From positions 49,598 through 113,597 of the forward strand of contig NZ_JAXKVW010000006.1 in assembly GCF_036172515.1 (NCBI RefSeq): 64,000 nt of DNA, given 5' to 3'. Each line of letters begins with the position of its first letter. Within the stretch, counting starts at the first letter, position 1. Source of the stretch: Flexistipes sp. Lineage in GTDB: Bacteria > Chrysiogenota > Deferribacteres > Deferribacterales > Flexistipitaceae. Position numbers and translations under genes: made by a program. Below are positions 61,936-64,000 of this stretch, one piece after another. The notes under the pieces were generated by a model, which worked only from the letters and a program-made list of their open reading frames with translations, made no database searches and was not told where the DNA came from.

Positions 61936-62106
61936 CTATGTAATTCAAATTATGAAAAAACTTTTTTTGAAATGTAAAATATTGTATGTTAAAATTATTA
62001 TCAATTAAGACTTTAAACTATTTCGCTTGTAAGGAGTAAGATAAAAACATTTCAAAGCATATTGAAACTAATGTAAAATTATAAATTTATAAGGTGAAAT
62101 TTATAT

Positions 62107-64000
62107 ATGTTGTCACAATCTGAAGATGAAAAGCTCCCTGTAGAATTTCTCGAAGATGAGCCTGTAAATGAAGATGAATTAGGACTTCATGCACATATTG
62201 CTGAAAATATAGAAAATATAATTGCGAAAGATAGTGTGAAAAAGAAAACTATTGGGCTATTTGGTCAATGGGGCTCAGGTAAAAGTTCTATAATAGATAT
62301 TTTTTCTAAAAATTATCAAGATGATAAAAATAAAATTATTACTTATGATTCTTGGGCACATAGGGGTGATCTTTTAAAAAGATCATTTTTGCTTAAATTA
62401 GCAAGGGAACTAAAAGTAGAAAATGAAAATTTTGAAGACGAAATTACCATACAAGATCATTTAACAAAGAAAAAAATTTCTAAAAATTTCAAGATCACTG
62501 GTAACAAACCAGAAAATTGGGTTATCTTTTTATCAGGTCTTATTATTTTTGCTTTCCTTCTTAGAATGTTAGGAGTCTCTTTTAGTAGAGATGTGTTATT
62601 CGGTCCTTTGTTTCATTTACCCTTATTAAAGAATCTTCCATATATTTCAAATGTAGAAAATATTTTTATGATTGTTCTTATTGTCTGTTTCTTTTCTTTT
62701 ATTATTATTTTCTTTATAAGGAGAAAAAAGATTTTAGAAAAAATAAAACAATTTATGAATTATTATTTAGGTAAAAATATTGATCTCACTGAGAACCATC
62801 TTACACAAGAAGACTTAGAATTTTCCAGTGACTTTTATCAAAGATGTTTTGATTTTATTATAAACCCTGAAAATAAAAATTCTGACGGATACGAAAATAT
62901 TATTATAGTTTTTGATAATTTAGATAGAGTTGATGAAGATACGGTTTTAGATGTGTTGTCTATGTTACAATTATCTGTGCAAAATGATGCAAATGAGAAA
63001 AGCAAGTCTTGGTTTATTGTTCCTATAGATAAAGATAGATTATCGGGAATATTGAGCAAGCAATTTAAAAATACTGGAAATAATAACGTTATTGAAAACA
63101 ATAAGGAGACCTATAACAACAAAACTCCTGAGAACGATACAATCTCTGATAATAATGAAAATCTTGTGGGAAATAATGATATTGGGAACAATAAAGACGG
63201 CTTAAGGGAAGCCAATGATTTTATTGAGAAAATATTTCAATTTAGGATTGAAATCCCTCCCATAAATGAAAGTGATTGGAGAAGTTTATACAAAGAAAAA
63301 TTCTTCAAAATTTTTAAATTCTATGATCGAAATAAAGATGAGGACAAGCAAATATTTACAAGAAGAATTTTTGAAAGCTTTACTAAATATAATGGAAACT
63401 CGTATTTTTTAACGCCAAGAGAAATAATTAGTTTTTTAAATGATTTGGGGATAAACTATTTATTTTGGAAAGATGATATACCAATTACGTTACAGAGCCT
63501 ATATTTAGCGTTAAAAAAATACGATTTGAATGATGATTTTTTCAATCAAGAAGATTTAAGGTGTAAAATTATTGGAAAAGCTAAATTTGTTTATAATATT
63601 TTTGATGAATATGAAGTATACGAGGCAATCTTAAAGCAACACTATAAATCAGATAATATAATAGACCTATTTGTGAACAAAGCGAAAGAATTATTGGAAA
63701 AAAATGAGTATAACTCTTTAAACAAAATCATAAAGAATTTAGATTCAAGTAAGAAAAGCAGACTTATGGAAAGAGTACTTGAAGTTTCAGAAGATGAATT
63801 GACTAAAGATATTAACATAATTTCCAATTATATAAAAACAATAGAAGACAGCGATTTAAAAAAAGAAGGTAAAAAATACTATAAAGAAATAATTGCTAAA
63901 ATAGATGATCATATAAATAACGGTACAATTGAAGGTCTTAGTCCTGACGACATTGAGGGAATATGTATAATTTTAAAGGAAAATAAAGACTTTAAGAAAA
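62107..64000 (+). CDS. KAP-family P-loop NTPase (partial, runs off the window)
   Basis: An open frame of 631 codons without a stop to the window end. Walker A is GQWGSGKSS (Gly53-Ser61) and Walker B is IIIVFDNLDR (265-274). Two membrane helices at about 138-157 and 186-204 lie between them, the layout of KAP NTPases (the family that includes the phage-exclusion protein PifA). A low-complexity Asn-rich insert follows at about 325-362. AAGGTG lies 10 bp before the ATG. In this island a role in anti-phage defence is likely but inferred. Confidence 0.88.
   Translation, partial: MLSQSEDEKLPVEFLEDEPVNEDELGLHAHIAENIENIIAKDSVKKKTIGLFGQWGSGKSSIIDIFSKNYQDDKNKIITYDSWAHRGDLLKRSFLLKLARELKVENENFEDEITIQDHLTKKKISKNFKITGNKPENWVIFLSGLIIFAFLLRMLGVSFSRDVLFGPLFHLPLLKNLPYISNVENIFMIVLIVCFFSFIIIFFIRRKKILEKIKQFMNYYLGKNIDLTENHLTQEDLEFSSDFYQRCFDFIINPENKNSDGYENIIIVFDNLDRVDEDTVLDVLSMLQLSVQNDANEKSKSWFIVPIDKDRLSGILSKQFKNTGNNNVIENNKETYNNKTPENDTISDNNENLVGNNDIGNNKDGLREANDFIEKIFQFRIEIPPINESDWRSLYKEKFFKIFKFYDRNKDEDKQIFTRRIFESFTKYNGNSYFLTPREIISFLNDLGINYLFWKDDIPITLQSLYLALKKYDLNDDFFNQEDLRCKIIGKAKFVYNIFDEYEVYEAILKQHYKSDNIIDLFVNKAKELLEKNEYNSLNKIIKNLDSSKKSRLMERVLEVSEDELTKDINIISNYIKTIEDSDLKKEGKKYYKEIIAKIDDHINNGTIEGLSPDDIEGICIILKENKDFKK

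Larger units (their letters stand above)
51620..64000. mobile_element. tRNA-Gly-associated genomic island, right end outside window
   Basis: Signs of transfer are the tRNA, a convergent tyrosine integrase 77 bp from it, an excisionase-like gene, a second recombinase pair, long structured intergenic DNA and a defence block (type I R-M, HEPN-like, KAP NTPase). Low GC runs are visible, strongest past 61.9 kb. No second copy of the tRNA 3' end was noticed inside the window, so the right border lies beyond 64000 or is degenerate. Confidence 0.75.

Overview
Organism. The window is AT-rich and reads like a Gram-negative anaerobe. It has an outer-membrane FadL porin, surface lipoproteins, a complete Rnf complex, a tungsten-type aldehyde oxidoreductase, a multiheme cytochrome c, futalosine-route menaquinone synthesis (MqnB) and an ectoine operon. 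Ectoine plus Rnf plus the futalosine pathway fits a moderately halophilic member of the Deferribacterota (Flexistipes-like). This is inference from gene content; no database search was run.

Layout. 0.2-3.5 kb: fadL and a VolA-like surface lipase. 4.0-6.3 kb: ectABC. 6.4-15.8 kb (minus strand): rpiB-glyA-dCMP deaminase-rnfCDGE-(repeat block)-rnfAB-AcuC-like deacetylase-AcuB-like CBS/ACT protein. 16-19.2 kb: purB, a four-helix-bundle gene and an MTA/SAH deaminase, separated by heptameric repeat arrays. 19.6-24.5 kb: proline catabolism (pruA, prodh), then katA divergent from a PerR/Fur regulator. 24.9-32.5 kb: metF-mqnB, acetyl-CoA hydrolase/CoA-transferase, a nitrilase-family amidase, a UDP-sugar epimerase, cysS and an orphan OppF-type ATPase. 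32.6-38.5 kb: acyl-CoA synthetase, maf, then an overlapping set (Gx transporter, NusG-II protein, ApbE, AmrS, polyprenyl synthase) that looks like quinone and flavinylation support for Rnf. 38.7-41.6 kb: small genes, a decayed toxin-antitoxin pair and mazG. 41.7-47.0 kb: a nine/ten-heme cytochrome with a sigma-54-like promoter, facing an NtrC-type two-component system that probably controls it. 47.4-51.5 kb: an AorABC-type aldehyde oxidoreductase with two MoaD-like proteins.

Island. At 51.6 kb a tRNA-Gly(GCC) is followed by a tyrosine integrase, an excisionase-like protein, a second recombinase overlapping a core-binding-only partner, about 1 kb of structured non-coding DNA, and then a defence block. 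The block holds a type I R-M locus with an HsdM-HsdS fusion, a HEPN-like protein and a KAP-family NTPase running off the window. The defence block carries visible lesions: a one-base frameshift in hsdM and a nonsense codon at the HEPN arginine.

Repeats. Intergenic DNA is unusually rich in two repeat types: palindromic REP-like elements (the GTCATTCCGAGCGAAG type and CCCCTCC/GGGGAGG type), and degenerate microsatellites with periods of 7, 8 or 9 bp. The microsatellites sit at the 3' ends of at least seven minus-strand genes and in several cases supply the stop codon. One REP-like copy is embedded in frame inside the hsdM-hsdS coding sequence.
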